64,000 nucleotides of DNA from assembly GCA_007115705.1 (NCBI GenBank), contig QXEO01000339.1, positions 7,714,518 through 7,778,517 of the forward strand, given 5' to 3'. Positions 10,776-20,233 of the stretch are shown here, piece by piece. The first letter of the stretch is position 1. Each line of letters opens with the position of its first letter. The notes beneath the pieces are model-generated. The model saw only the letters and a list, made by a program, of their open reading frames with translations, was not told the origin of the DNA and ran no database searches. This DNA comes from Dactylis glomerata (taxonomy: Eukaryota > Streptophyta > Magnoliopsida > Poales > Poaceae). A program made the translations under genes and the position numbers.

Positions 10776-13700
10776 GTGGCTGATGCGAACAAGCGGAATG
10801 GTTTTGTTGTCTGTCCATGTAGTGTGTGTAAGAATCTGAAGAATTACTCTTCATCAAGAACCCTTCACGTGCATCTACTTCAGCACGATTTTATGCCCAG
10901 CTACAATTGTTGGACCAAGCACGGAGAAAGATGTATTACAATGGAAGACAATGAAGAAGAGGATGATGACAACTATCCTGGTTTCCCTGAATATGGTGAT
11001 ACTTTTATGGGAGAAGCTGAAGGGGGAGCTGAACGGGGAGCTGAAGGGGAAGCTGAAGGAGAGACACATGATGAGCCCCCTGATGATCTCGGTCGGACCA
11101 TTGCTGATGCACGGAGAGAATGCGAAACTAATAAGGAGAGAGAGAAGTTAGATCGCATGTTAGAGGATCACAAAAAGTCCTTATACCCAAACTGCCAAAA
11201 TGGTCTGAAAAAGCTGGGCAGCACACTTGAATTGCTGAAATGGAAGGCTGAGGAAGGTCTATCTGACTCTGGATTTGAAAAGTTGCTAAAAATGATGAGA
11301 AATATGCTTCCAAAGGATAACGAATTGCCCACCAGTACGTACGAAGCCAAGAAGATTGTCTGCCCTCTAGGTTTAGAGGTTCAGAAGATACATGCATGTC
11401 CTAATGACTACATCCTCTATCGTGGTGACTATGAGAATTTGACTGAATGCCCGATATGCACTGCATTGCGGTATAAGATCAGAGGAGATGACTCTGGTGA
11501 TGTTGAGGGCGAGCCCCCCAGAAAGAGGGTTCCTGCCAAGGTGATGTGGTATGCTCCTATAGTACCACGGTTGAAACGTTTGTTTCGGTGCAAAAAGCAT
11601 GCCAAGTTATTGCGATGGCACAAAGATGACCGTTTGTCAGACGGGATGTTGAGACACCCCACTGATGGGTCTCAATGGAGAAAGATCGATAATAAGTTTA
11701 AAGATTTTGCAGGTGACGCAAGGAATATACGGTTTGGTCTAAGTACAGATGGCTTTAATCCTTTTGGGGAGCAGAGCTCTAGTCATAGCACCTGGCCCGT
11801 GACTCTATGCATCTATAACCTTTCTCCTTGGTTGTGCATGAAGCGGAAGTTCATTATGATGCCAGTGCTTATCCAAGGTCTGAAGCAACCCGGCAACGAT
11901 ATTGATGTGTACCTAAGGCCATTAGTTGATGAACTTTTACAGCTGTGGGCCAAACTAGGCATACGTGTGTGGGATGAGCACAAACAAGAGGAATTTGACT
12001 TACGAGCGTTGTTGTTCGTTACAATCAATGATTGGCCTGCTCTTAGTAACATTTCAGGACAGACAAACAAGGGATACAAGGCATGCGCACACTGTTTACA
12101 AGAGACTGAAAGTATATATTTAGCTAATTGTAAGAAGAATGTGTACATATCGCACCGTCGATTTCTTAGCAAAATTCATGCCGTAAGAAAAAAAGGCAAG
12201 CATTTCAACGGTAAGGCAGATCACCGGGAGCCACCTAAGGAAAATACTGGTGATGATGCATTCGATATGGTCAAAGATATAGAAGTAATCTTTGGAAAGG
12301 GTCCTGGCGGACAATCTGTTCCGCATGATGCAGACGGACACGCACCCATGTGGAAGAAGAAATCTATATTTTGGGAGCTTGAGTATTGGAAATTCCTAGA
12401 AGTTCGCTCTGCAATCGACGTGATGCATGTGACAAAGAATCTTTGCGTGAACCTGCTAGGCTTCTTGGGTGTGTATGGGAAGACAAAAGATACAAAGGAA
12501 GCTCGACAGGACCTGCAACGTGTGAAAGACCCAGAAGACCGACATCCGGAACTGTTTCAAGGTCGCGCTAGCTACGCTCTTACTAAAGAAGAGAAGATCA
12601 CCTTTTTTGAATGCCTGAACAGTATCAAGGTCCCGGCTGGATTCTCATCGAATATAAAGGGAATAATAAATATGGTAGAGAAAAAGTTCCAGAACCTAAA
12701 GTCTCATGACTGCCACGTGATTATGACGCAATTGCTTCCAGTTGCATTGAGGGGGCTTCTACCAGAAAATGTTCGACTAGCAATTGTGAAGCTATGTGCA
12801 TTCCTCAATGCAATATCTCAGAAGGTAATTAATCCAGAAGATCTACCACGGTTACAAAATGATGTGGCCCAATGTCTTGTCAGCTTCGAGCTGGTGTTCC
12901 CACCATCATTCTTCAATATTATGACGCACCTCCTGGTTCACCTAGTCAAAGAGATTTCCATTCTCGGCCCTGTATTTCTACACAATATGTTCCCCTTTGA
13001 GAGGTTCATGGGAGTCTTAAAGAAATATGTTCGTAACCGTGCTAGGCCAGAAGGAAGCATCGTCAAGGGATATGGAACAGAGGAGGTCATTGAGTTTTGT
13101 GCTGACTTTGTTCCCGACCTTAAGCCGATTGGTCTTCCTCAATCGCGTCATGAGGGGAGACTTAGTGGAAAAGGCACGATCGGAAAGAAACCAATGATAT
13201 GTAGGGATGGTCATTCGTTGACTCAAGCACACTACACAGTTCTACAAAATTCCCTCTTGGTGGCTCCGTACAGTGAGGAATACAAGAATATTGTATGCCA
13301 AGCAAACCCAGGGGAGCCTGAGTCCTTTGTTTTACAGCTCCACATGGTGACTTTTGGCGTTTGGTTGCAAAGACGTCTCATGAATGACACTGTTGTTGAA
13401 GAGCAGCTGTACTTGCTGGCCAAATTACCATCTTCGACTATATTGAATTTCCAAGGGTACGAGATAAATGCGAATACATTTTACACGGTCGCCCAAGATA
13501 AAAAAAGCACCAACCAAAACAGTGGTGTCCGCTTTGATGCAATAACTAGCAAAGGGCGAACGGACACATATTATGGTTACATAGAAGAGATATGGGAGCT
13601 TGATTATGGACCTAACTTTAAGGTTCCTTTGTTTCGGTGCAAATGGGTGAAGATGACAGGAGGCGGGGTAAAGTTGGACGAGCAGTACGGAATGACAACG

Positions 13701-14030
13701 GTGGATCTCAACAATCTAGGGTACCTAGATGAACCATTCGTCCTAGCCAAAGATGTGGCTCAGGTTTTCTATGTGAAGGACATGAGTAGCAAACCAAGAA
13801 AAAGAACCAAAGCGAATACATCATGTGATGAACCAAAGCGCCATATAGTTCTTTCAGGAAAAAGAACCATCGTGGGAGTGGAGGACAAGACAGACATGTC
13901 ACAAGATTATAATCAGTTTGGTGAAATTCCGCCCTTCAGAGTGAACACTGACACAAGCCTCAAGTTAAATAATGAAGATTCTCCATGGTTACGCCACAAT
14001 CGTAAGCAAGGGACACTAGCGAAGAAATGA
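10776..14030 (+). CDS. tnp2: TNP2-like transposase, main open frame
   Basis: 1,084 residues without a stop. Domains in order: the Cys-containing end of the transposase-associated domain (residues 5-25, VCPCSVCKN), an acidic linker with repeated GEAEGE, Transposase_21/TNP2 (about 255-555, with KVMWYAPIVPRLKRLF, GLSTDGFNPF, SAIDVMHVTKNLCVN), DUF4218 (about 650-770, VHLVKEISILGPVFLHNMFP) and DUF4216 (about 930-985, YYGYIEEIWELDYG). The size and order match full-length TNP2 of autonomous plant CACTA elements. There is no ATG at 10,776 (GTG); the true start lies across the CACTA-2 insertion. The gene is followed by repeated TGTATAATCATG-like sequence to about 14,125. Confidence 0.93.
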   Translation: MADANKRNGFVVCPCSVCKNLKNYSSSRTLHVHLLQHDFMPSYNCWTKHGERCITMEDNEEEDDDNYPGFPEYGDTFMGEAEGGAERGAEGEAEGETHDEPPDDLGRTIADARRECETNKEREKLDRMLEDHKKSLYPNCQNGLKKLGSTLELLKWKAEEGLSDSGFEKLLKMMRNMLPKDNELPTSTYEAKKIVCPLGLEVQKIHACPNDYILYRGDYENLTECPICTALRYKIRGDDSGDVEGEPPRKRVPAKVMWYAPIVPRLKRLFRCKKHAKLLRWHKDDRLSDGMLRHPTDGSQWRKIDNKFKDFAGDARNIRFGLSTDGFNPFGEQSSSHSTWPVTLCIYNLSPWLCMKRKFIMMPVLIQGLKQPGNDIDVYLRPLVDELLQLWAKLGIRVWDEHKQEEFDLRALLFVTINDWPALSNISGQTNKGYKACAHCLQETESIYLANCKKNVYISHRRFLSKIHAVRKKGKHFNGKADHREPPKENTGDDAFDMVKDIEVIFGKGPGGQSVPHDADGHAPMWKKKSIFWELEYWKFLEVRSAIDVMHVTKNLCVNLLGFLGVYGKTKDTKEARQDLQRVKDPEDRHPELFQGRASYALTKEEKITFFECLNSIKVPAGFSSNIKGIINMVEKKFQNLKSHDCHVIMTQLLPVALRGLLPENVRLAIVKLCAFLNAISQKVINPEDLPRLQNDVAQCLVSFELVFPPSFFNIMTHLLVHLVKEISILGPVFLHNMFPFERFMGVLKKYVRNRARPEGSIVKGYGTEEVIEFCADFVPDLKPIGLPQSRHEGRLSGKGTIGKKPMICRDGHSLTQAHYTVLQNSLLVAPYSEEYKNIVCQANPGEPESFVLQLHMVTFGVWLQRRLMNDTVVEEQLYLLAKLPSSTILNFQGYEINANTFYTVAQDKKSTNQNSGVRFDAITSKGRTDTYYGYIEEIWELDYGPNFKVPLFRCKWVKMTGGGVKLDEQYGMTTVDLNNLGYLDEPFVLAKDVAQVFYVKDMSSKPRKRTKANTSCDEPKRHIVLSGKRTIVGVEDKTDMSQDYNQFGEIPPFRVNTDTSLKLNNEDSPWLRHNRKQGTLAKK

Positions 14031-14229
14031 TGTGTAATCATGTATAATCATGTATTGTTCTAATCATGTATTGTTCTAATCATGTATTAAACATTTTATG
14101 TAATATATTGTTCTAATCATGTATCATAATAACACTCACGAGAGGCGGGGAAACGATTGAACTGGAATTAAAGTACATGGTCAGATTAAGTCACAATCGA
14201 CCGAACTTGTTTTGGAATGTTGGAGTGAT

Positions 14230-14757
14230 TCAGCCATAGTCGTGCCTAGCCCTATAAACGTCACCACTGTAGTCGTCATAGTCGCCGACGTCGTCGTCGC
14301 TGGCATCGGGGTCGCGGTAGTCGAACCTCGGCCGGTGAGCACGTGTGGGCTGAGACTGAGGGTAGCGCAGGCGGGGGCCACGGTAGGCCATGACGCTCTG
14401 GAGAGTCCGGCCGTGCCACCACAGCCGACGGCCGGCCTCGTTGAAGTTCGAACGAGGCGGGCCGTCCTCCTCGTGCCTGGCAAGCGCACTCTCACGCCGA
14501 TTGATGAAGAAGGCGTCCCAAGTCGGGCTGTAGTCGGGATGCCACTGGGGATTCCTCCGCTGCTCTGGTGTGAGCTCGAAGTAGTAGTGGTTCGTGATGG
14601 CCATCTGGCGCGCCACACCTAGAGGGACAGGAGGGACCGGTACGTCTCCGACGCTCAGCATCCAGCCGGTGGGGACGCAGTAGCCCGGCGGGCAGGGGTA
14701 GTTTGAGGCGCAAAGCGCCTCTGCCTCCTGGGGGGTTAGAGATACGATGGAAGCCAT
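14230..14757 (-). CDS. CACTA-1 companion ORF, minus strand, unknown function
   Basis: An intact 175-codon ORF begins MASIVSLTPQEAEALCAS and ends in an Asp/Tyr-rich acidic tail (DPDASDDDVGDYDDYSGD). Notable features: Pro-rich N-terminal third (YPCPPGYCVPTGW, VPVPPVPLG), central LTPEQRRNPQWHPDYSPTWD and WWHGRTLQSV. It is convergent with tnp2, whose stop is 200 bp away. The length of the clean frame, a TATA box at suitable distance and its place inside the element argue that it is a real transposon gene. I recall similar ORFs in Triticeae CACTA elements but know no function. Confidence 0.65.
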   Translation of the reverse strand: MASIVSLTPQEAEALCASNYPCPPGYCVPTGWMLSVGDVPVPPVPLGVARQMAITNHYYFELTPEQRRNPQWHPDYSPTWDAFFINRRESALARHEEDGPPRSNFNEAGRRLWWHGRTLQSVMAYRGPRLRYPQSQPTRAHRPRFDYRDPDASDDDVGDYDDYSGDVYRARHDYG

Positions 14758-14821
14758 GGAAGAGAGTTATGAGGTTTGCAGATATGAGTCTAGATATGAT
14801 ATGTAAATGGAGGCCAAGCCT

Positions 14822-14836
14822 ACATATATATAGTGA
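14822..14836 (-). promoter_or_regulatory. TATA-like site for the minus-strand ORF
   Basis: CTATATATATG on the minus strand, 65-80 bp upstream of the ATG at 14,757, a normal plant TATA-to-ATG distance for a short leader. Confidence 0.5.
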
Positions 14837-14882
14837 AAAATGGCGGGAAGACGGAGGCGGGAAGCGGTGGAAAGCGCGGGAA

Positions 14883-15225
14883 ACCTTTAGTCCCGGCTGG
14901 TGGGTGCAACCGAGACTAAAACTGTCGGTGGGATAAGGACGTGTGGGTAACCTTTAGTCCCGGCTGGTGGGTGCAACCGAGACTAAAACTGTCGGTGGGA
15001 TAATTAAGGACGTGTGGGTAACCTTTAGTCCCGACTGTTGGGTGCAACCGAGACTAAAACTGTCGGTGGGATAAGGATGTGTGGGTAACCTTTACTCCCG
15101 GCTGGTGGGTGCAACGGAGACTAAAACTGTCGGTGGGATAATTAAGGACGTGTGGGTAACCTTTAGTCCCGGCTGTTGGGTGCAACCGAGACTAAAGCTG
15201 TTGGCAGGATAATGATGCGTGGGTG
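14883..15225. repeat. Tandem repeat, five units of 67/71 bp
   Basis: Units starting ACCTTTAGTCCCGGCTGG begin at 14,883, 14,950, 15,021, 15,088 and 15,159. Spacings alternate 67, 71, 67, 71, because every second unit has an extra ATTA. The true repeat is therefore a 138-bp dimer. Each unit holds an imperfect inverted pair (TTTAGTCCCGG...CCGAGACTAAA). The array lies between the minus-strand ORF and the plus-strand TATA repeats, so it may serve a two-way promoter. Confidence 0.9.
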
Positions 15226-15298
15226 GATGCACTGCTCGATGAGATAAAGCATGTAGCGCGCGACGCCCCTGTCGGAGGAACAAGACAAAAGTAGAAGC

Positions 15299-15897
15299 GG
15301 CGCCGTGCCTATAAAAGGAGCATCGATACGCCATGGCAAGCACAACTCGAAGGCAGGGAGAGTTTCATCCCATGGATGGAGGAAAGGGTTGGGAAATCTC
15401 CCGTGGCGGAGTTTCTCGAAGATGTCGTTGGTGCTCATGCCCTACGACATCTTCGGAAGCTCCGCCTCGGAAAAATTTCCCTGCAAGCCCGTGAAGCGGT
15501 GCCGTGCCTATAAAAGGAGCATCGATACGCCATGGCAAGCACAACTCGAAGGCAGGGAGAGTTTCATCCCATGGATGGAGGAAAGGGTTGGGAAATCTCC
15601 CGTGGCAGAGTTTCTCGAAGATGTCATTGGTGCTCATGCCCTACGACATCTTCGGAAGCTCCGCCTCGGAAAAATTTCCCTGCAAGCCCGTGAAGCGGCG
15701 CCGTGCCTATAAAAGGAGCATCGATACGCCATGGCAAGCACAACTCGAAGGCAGGGAGAGTTTCATCCCATGGATGGAGGAAAGGGTTGGGAAATCTCCC
15801 GTGGCGGAGTTTCTCGAAGATGTCGTTGGTGCTCATGCCCTACGACATCTTCGGAAGCTCCGCCTCGGAAAAATTTCCCTACAAGCCCGTGAAAGAC
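15299..15897 (+). repeat. Three 199-bp tandem repeats, each with a TATA box and short ORF
   Basis: Units begin at about 15,299, 15,498 and 15,697 with exact 199-bp period and very few differences. Each contains CCTATAAAAGG (TATA at 15,310, 15,509, 15,708) and, 23 bp on, an ATG that opens a 53-codon frame starting MASTTRRQGEFHPMDGG in the first unit. The near identity suggests recent duplication of one promoter plus first exon. Other frames are also open across the units because 199 is not a multiple of three. The product is unknown. Confidence 0.88.
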
Positions 15898-15927
15898 TCC
15901 ATCTTCGGAAGCTCCGCCTCGGTTGTG

Positions 15928-16390
15928 TTTTAATTGAAAATGGAAAAATAGTTAATTGTTTGAATAGTTAGAATAATTGATTTTGAAAATAGAAAATAAT
16001 TTTGAATTAGTTATTCAATTTCAAACACTTTTCATATTCAAAGTTTTGTCAGATTCTAAAATATTCAAAAAGAATATTAATCAATATAGTTTTAATTGGA
16101 AATGGCAAAATAGTTAATTGTTTAAATAGTTAGATTAATTGATTTTGAAAATAGAAAATAGTTTTGAATTAGTTATTCAATTTCAAACACTTTTCATATT
16201 CAAAGTTTTGTCAGATTCTAAAATATTCAAAAAGAATATTAATCAATATAGTTTTAATTGGAAATGGCAAAATAGTTAATTGTTTAAATAGTTAGATTAA
16301 TTGATTTTGAAAATAGAAAATAGTTTTGAATTAGTTATTCAATTTCAAACACTTTTCATATTCAAAGTTTTGTCAGATTCTAAAATATAT
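15928..16390. repeat. AT-rich tandem repeat, 162-bp period
   Basis: TTTTAATTG(A/G)AAATGG starts at 15,928, 16,090 and 16,252, an exact 162-bp period, with about 2.85 copies. The last copy breaks off after CAGATTCTAAAATAT. No ORF. Units two and three are nearly identical. Confidence 0.9.
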
Positions 16391-16469
16391 AGAAGTTATT
16401 CAAATTGAAATTCAAATTTCATATTCAAATGAAATCTGAAAAAATATAAGGCCTTGGCGCGCATTTATT

Positions 16470-16656
16470 ATACCTTTAGTCCCGGTTGGATCCACCAACC
16501 GGGACTAAAGGTCTGGAAATCAGGCGCGAACTGCCGAAAATTCTTTATTCCCGGTTGAATCCACCAACCAGGATTAAAGACCCTTTAGTCCCGGTTGGTG
16601 CCTTTAGTCCCGGTTGAAATCACCAACCGGGACTAAGGGGGGGGGGGTATATAAGC
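16470..16656 (+). promoter_or_regulatory. Promoter of the CACTA-1 second gene with inverted repeats
   Basis: Three inverted pairs of TTTAGTCCCGGTTGG and CCAACCGGGACTAAA (about 16,473-16,511; 16,541-16,577; 16,582-16,636) lie directly upstream of a TATA box TATATAA at 16,648-16,654. The repeats match the element's subterminal repeat motif, so the element's own DNA-binding proteins could bind here and regulate this gene, as En/Spm proteins do in maize. That regulation is inferred. Confidence 0.65.
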
Positions 16657-17239
16657 CCCGCGCCGCCCCCTCCTTCCCCACGACACTTAGCAGTTTCGAG
16701 TTCGTCGCGCGGAGGAGCCCTCATCTGGATCGTTGCGGTCACCGGTTCCCGTGCCCGCCGCCGCCGCCGCCGGACGTCCGCGTCGCCGCCGCGCCCGCTC
16801 CCGTGCCCCCACGCCGCCACCGCCGCGCCGCCCGAGCCGCCGCGCCGCGCCTTCTTCTTCCCGGCCGCCGCCTACCCCCTGCAGCAGCACCGCCGCCGAC
16901 CCCCTGCAGCGCGCGGCCACCCCCCCTGCAGCGCCGCCGCCACCCCCTGCAACGCCGGCCGCCCCTGCAGAGGTATATATTTTCTAACTTTTTTATGTTG
17001 GAAATAGTTCATAGATAGAAATGTTAGAAATGTTAGAAATAGTTAATAGTTAGAAATGTTAGAAATAGAAATAATTAGAAATAGTTAATAGTTAGAAATG
17101 TTAGAAATAGGAATATTGTTAGTAATAGACTTACAAAATAGAGTTAATAATATTACTAGTTAGAATTTGTGTTAGAATTAGTGTTAGTAAAAAATAGAAA
17201 TGTTAGAATATTTGAAATGTTAGTAAAAAAATAGATATG

Positions 17240-17800
17240 TTAGAATGTAGTACTAAAAGGGGGCGTTGGCCGGGCGCCGACGCGGTAAGGGGGTCTTCCC
17301 CCCCACCGCGTCGGCGCTCGGCCAACGCCCCCTTTTTTTTTGGTTATTGCTCAAATATGTGTACTAAAAGGGGGCGTTGGCCGGGCGCCGACGCGGTGAG
17401 GGGGTCTTCCCCCCACCGCGTCGGCGCTCGGCCAACGACCCTTTTTTTTGGTTATTGCTCAAATATGTGTACTAAAAGGGGGCGTTGGCCGGGCGCCGAC
17501 GCGGTGAGGGGGTCTTCCCCCCACCGCGTTGGCGCTCGGCCAACGCCCCCTTTTTTTTTGGTTATTGATCAAATATGTGTACTAAAAGGGGGCGTTGGCC
17601 GGGCGCCGACGCGGTGAGGGGGTCTTCCCCCCACCGCGTCGGCGCTCGGCCAACGCCCCCTTTTTTTTGGTTATTGATCAAATATGTGTACTAAAAGGGG
17701 GCGTTGGTCGGGCGCCGACGCGGTGAGGGGGGGTCTTCCCCCCACCGCGTCGGCGCTCGGCCAACGCCCCCTTTTTTTGGTTATTGCTCAAATATGTGTT
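17240..17800. repeat. Intronic array of five ~109-bp near-perfect inverted repeats
   Basis: Units start (TACTAAAAG) at 17,251, 17,362, 17,470, 17,580 and 17,689. Each unit holds AGGGGGCGTTGGCCGGGCGC and the complementary GCGCTCGGCCAACGCCCCC around a short loop (GGGGGTCTTCCCCCC), giving arms of about 35 bp of very high GC, then a T-run. The array sits in the first intron of the second gene, after an AT-rich GTTAGAAAT minisatellite (16,995-17,240). The transcript would form five strong hairpins in a row. Confidence 0.93.
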
Positions 17801-17832
17801 ACTAACTTGTTTTACCTGTCTTTAGAAGAGAC

Positions 17833-18490
17833 ATGGACGGTGAAAATGACCCACGCCACCCCGAAGAATTCTTATTTGGCATGATACGTGAGAATGTATA
17901 TATGCCTCAAGAAGGTGCCGATCGAGAAGACCCCAGAGTAGCCGGCCGAGAAGGAGTCGGCCGAGAAGGTGCCGGAGAAGCTGAAATTCAAGATGATGTT
18001 TCATCATTTCTTAACCCTTCCGGTGATGGAATGGAGATAGAAATGTTTGACGACGAAGGGCAAACAAACACCGATGCCGAACGACAATTGCAAACAAACG
18101 CCGATGCCGAGGTATATGGATTTAGCTTTTGGTGATACAAAGGGAATATGCACATTTGTATTAACGACTTTTTCTTTTTTCAGCCCTCCGGATCGAGCAA
18201 ATCGTATTCTAAACGAGGTCCGAGCCAAAAGTTGAGTGCGAATCAGAAGCTGACCATCGATGTAGTATCTCGAGATGGCAAACCGTTGGAGCCAACACAA
18301 CACGCAACAAAATTTATAAATCAATGCGGAGTGATTGTTAGGGACATGATCCCGATCACGGTTCAAGAATGGCACGAGCCAAAGAAGGCACGTCTTGGAG
18401 CTACTTTTGTGAACAAAAGATCCAAGAAAGACCTTTGGAGGAAGCTCATGGAAAATTTCATTCTACCTCTGGAGTACTCCAAGAAGGATG
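17833..18490 (+). pseudogene. Second gene, N-terminal coding exons
   Basis: Exon 2 (MDGENDPRHPEEFLFGMIRE...) is acidic with repeated GREGVGREGAGE and ends ...NADAE at a GT donor (18,112). Exon 3 starts at 18,184 after TTTTTTCAG: PSGSSKSYSKRGPSQKLS, then VIVRDMIPITVQEWHEPK and LWRKLMENFILP. The last motifs are typical of plant En/Spm-type accessory proteins (Transposase_24/Ptta-like). The frame is cut at 18,490 by the Copia element and resumes in phase at 26,901. Confidence 0.75.
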
Positions 18491-20218
18491 TGAAGGGTTT
18501 CACAGCATAGTAAATCAAAAAATTTCCTACGGATGCGAACAAGAAAGCCAAGATCTAATCTAGGAGATGTAATCAACGAGAGAGGTAGATGAGATCTTCA
18601 TACCCTTGAAGATATCGCACAGCGGAAACGTTCAAGAGAACGTGGTTGACGTAGTCGTACTCGCCGTCTCCTCCTCGCGATCTGATCCGATCCTGCGCCG
18701 CAAGTGGCGGCGCCTCCGAGAGTTGCACACGTGCGGTGCAGCGACGTCTCCTCCTTCCTTGGTCCAGCAAGTATGGTGGAGAGATAGATTGGATCAGCAG
18801 CACGACGGCGTGGTGCTTATGGTGGAGAGTTTCTGCGGCAGGGCTTCGCCTACGCGCAGTCGCGAGAGAGAGAGAGGGAGGGCAGCAGGGGCGGCTAGGG
18901 TTTGGGTCTTGGGGTGGTGGAGGGCTGCGCCCCTGCCCCCCCTTATATGGGGGGGTGGGCGGCCAGCTTGGTCCCTCCTCCAATCCCTAGCCGACTTGGA
19001 TAAGGAAGAGTGGGGGGCAAGTTTCCCCCCCTTCCTTATTTGAAGATTCCTTTAGGGTTTCCCCTTGGGCTTGGCCGGCTGGGCCTTAGGGGCCTTGTGC
19101 ACCTGGCCCAAGGCGGCCAGGGCACTTCCCCTTAGGCCCACGCAGGCCTCCGTCAAGTGGGCCCACATTGGTCCCACTCCGGAACCTTCTAGAACCTTCC
19201 GGTACAATACCGATAAACTCCGAAACCTTTCCAGAATCCAAAAACTGCTTTCCTTTATATGAATCTTATTCTCCGGACCATTCCAGAACCTCTCGTGACG
19301 TCCTGGATCTCATCCGAGACTCCGAACTAAAACTCATAAACCAATTATCCATTCTATCCTAGCGTCGAAGCACGTTAAGTGTGTGACCCTACGGGTTCGA
19401 GAATATGCAGACATGATCTTCTATCAATAATCAACAGCGGGATCTGGAAACCCATATTGACTCCCACATATTCATCGATGATCATATCAGATGAACCACG
19501 ATGTCAGGATTCAATTAATCCCGTATATGTATTCCCTTCGTCACACGATATTTTACTTGCCCGAGATTTGATCGTCGGTATCGCCATACCTAGTTCAATC
19601 TCGTTCACAGCAAGTACTTTACTCATTCCGTAATCCGATATCACTTCGTGATTAACTCCTTAACCACATGCTTGCAAGCAGTGTTGATATCGATTACCGA
19701 GTGGGCCCAAAGTATATCTCTCCGACTTGGGAGGGACAAATTCCATCTCGATACATACAACCCAACAAGTACTTTCCGATCACCTGAGAGACACCTTTAT
19801 TATCACCCTCACATAGGATGACGTTTGATGACCTCAAAGCTTTCTTCCGATACTAGCGAGTTGTATTATCTCATGGTCTAAGGAATACAATACATGACAT
19901 AAGAAAAGCTTCGCAAAGATGAACACGATGACACGATCTAATTGCTCTGCTCTATTTGGGTCTGTCCATCACATCATTCTCCTAATGATATGATCTCATT
20001 ATTAATTGACAACTCATGTCTATGGTTAGGAAACCTTAACCATCATTAATCAATGAGCTAGTCCATAGAGGCGTACTAGGGACACGGTGTTGTTCATAAA
20101 CCACACAAGTATTAATGTTTCCGCTTAATACAATTATAGCATGGAGTATAAACATTATCATGAACAAGAAATATGATAATAACAATATTATTATTGCCTC
20201 TAGGGCATATTTCCTTCA
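18491..20218 (-). repeat. Copia 3' LTR
   Basis: 1,728 bp, TGAAGG...CCTTCA. By eye I count 16 single-base differences from the other LTR and no indels: about 0.9 %, 13 of them transitions. Confidence 0.93.
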
Positions 20219-20233
20219 GTCTCCCACTTGCAC
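20219..20233 (-). promoter_or_regulatory. Polypurine tract
   Basis: On the minus strand GTGCAAGTGGGAGAC abuts the 3' LTR, as in other BARE1/Angela elements. It primes plus-strand DNA synthesis. Confidence 0.75.

Larger units (their letters stand above)
7466..14030 (+). pseudogene. tnp2: CACTA-1 tnp2 transposase gene, split by CACTA-2
   Basis: The first 24 codons (7,466-7,538) read MNRQWMYGSRVSSKFIKGLQ, the start of the plant transposase-associated domain. The frame is cut by CACTA-2 and resumes at 10,777 with ...VADANKRNGFVVCPCSVCKN. Removing the insert and one copy of the ATG duplication leaves one frame of 1,109 codons including the stop. The rest of the gene is open, so the insertion is the only clear lesion. 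It would act in the nucleus, binding and cutting CACTA ends. As it stands the gene is inactive unless the insert excises or a downstream start is used. Confidence 0.92.

Noticed and set aside
15305..15971. Long plus- and minus-strand ORFs over the 199-bp repeats
   Set aside because: They arise because a 199-bp unit is repeated three times and lacks stops in several frames; no protein family recognised.
17237..17617. 126-codon repeat ORF with CTKRGRWPGADAVRGSS units
   Set aside because: It is the hairpin array read in one frame, inside an intron by splice signals; not a protein.
18573..19043. Mirror ORFs (136 and 145 codons) in both Copia LTRs
   Set aside because: GC-rich LTR segment present in both copies; no domain, and it lies in LTR sequence.
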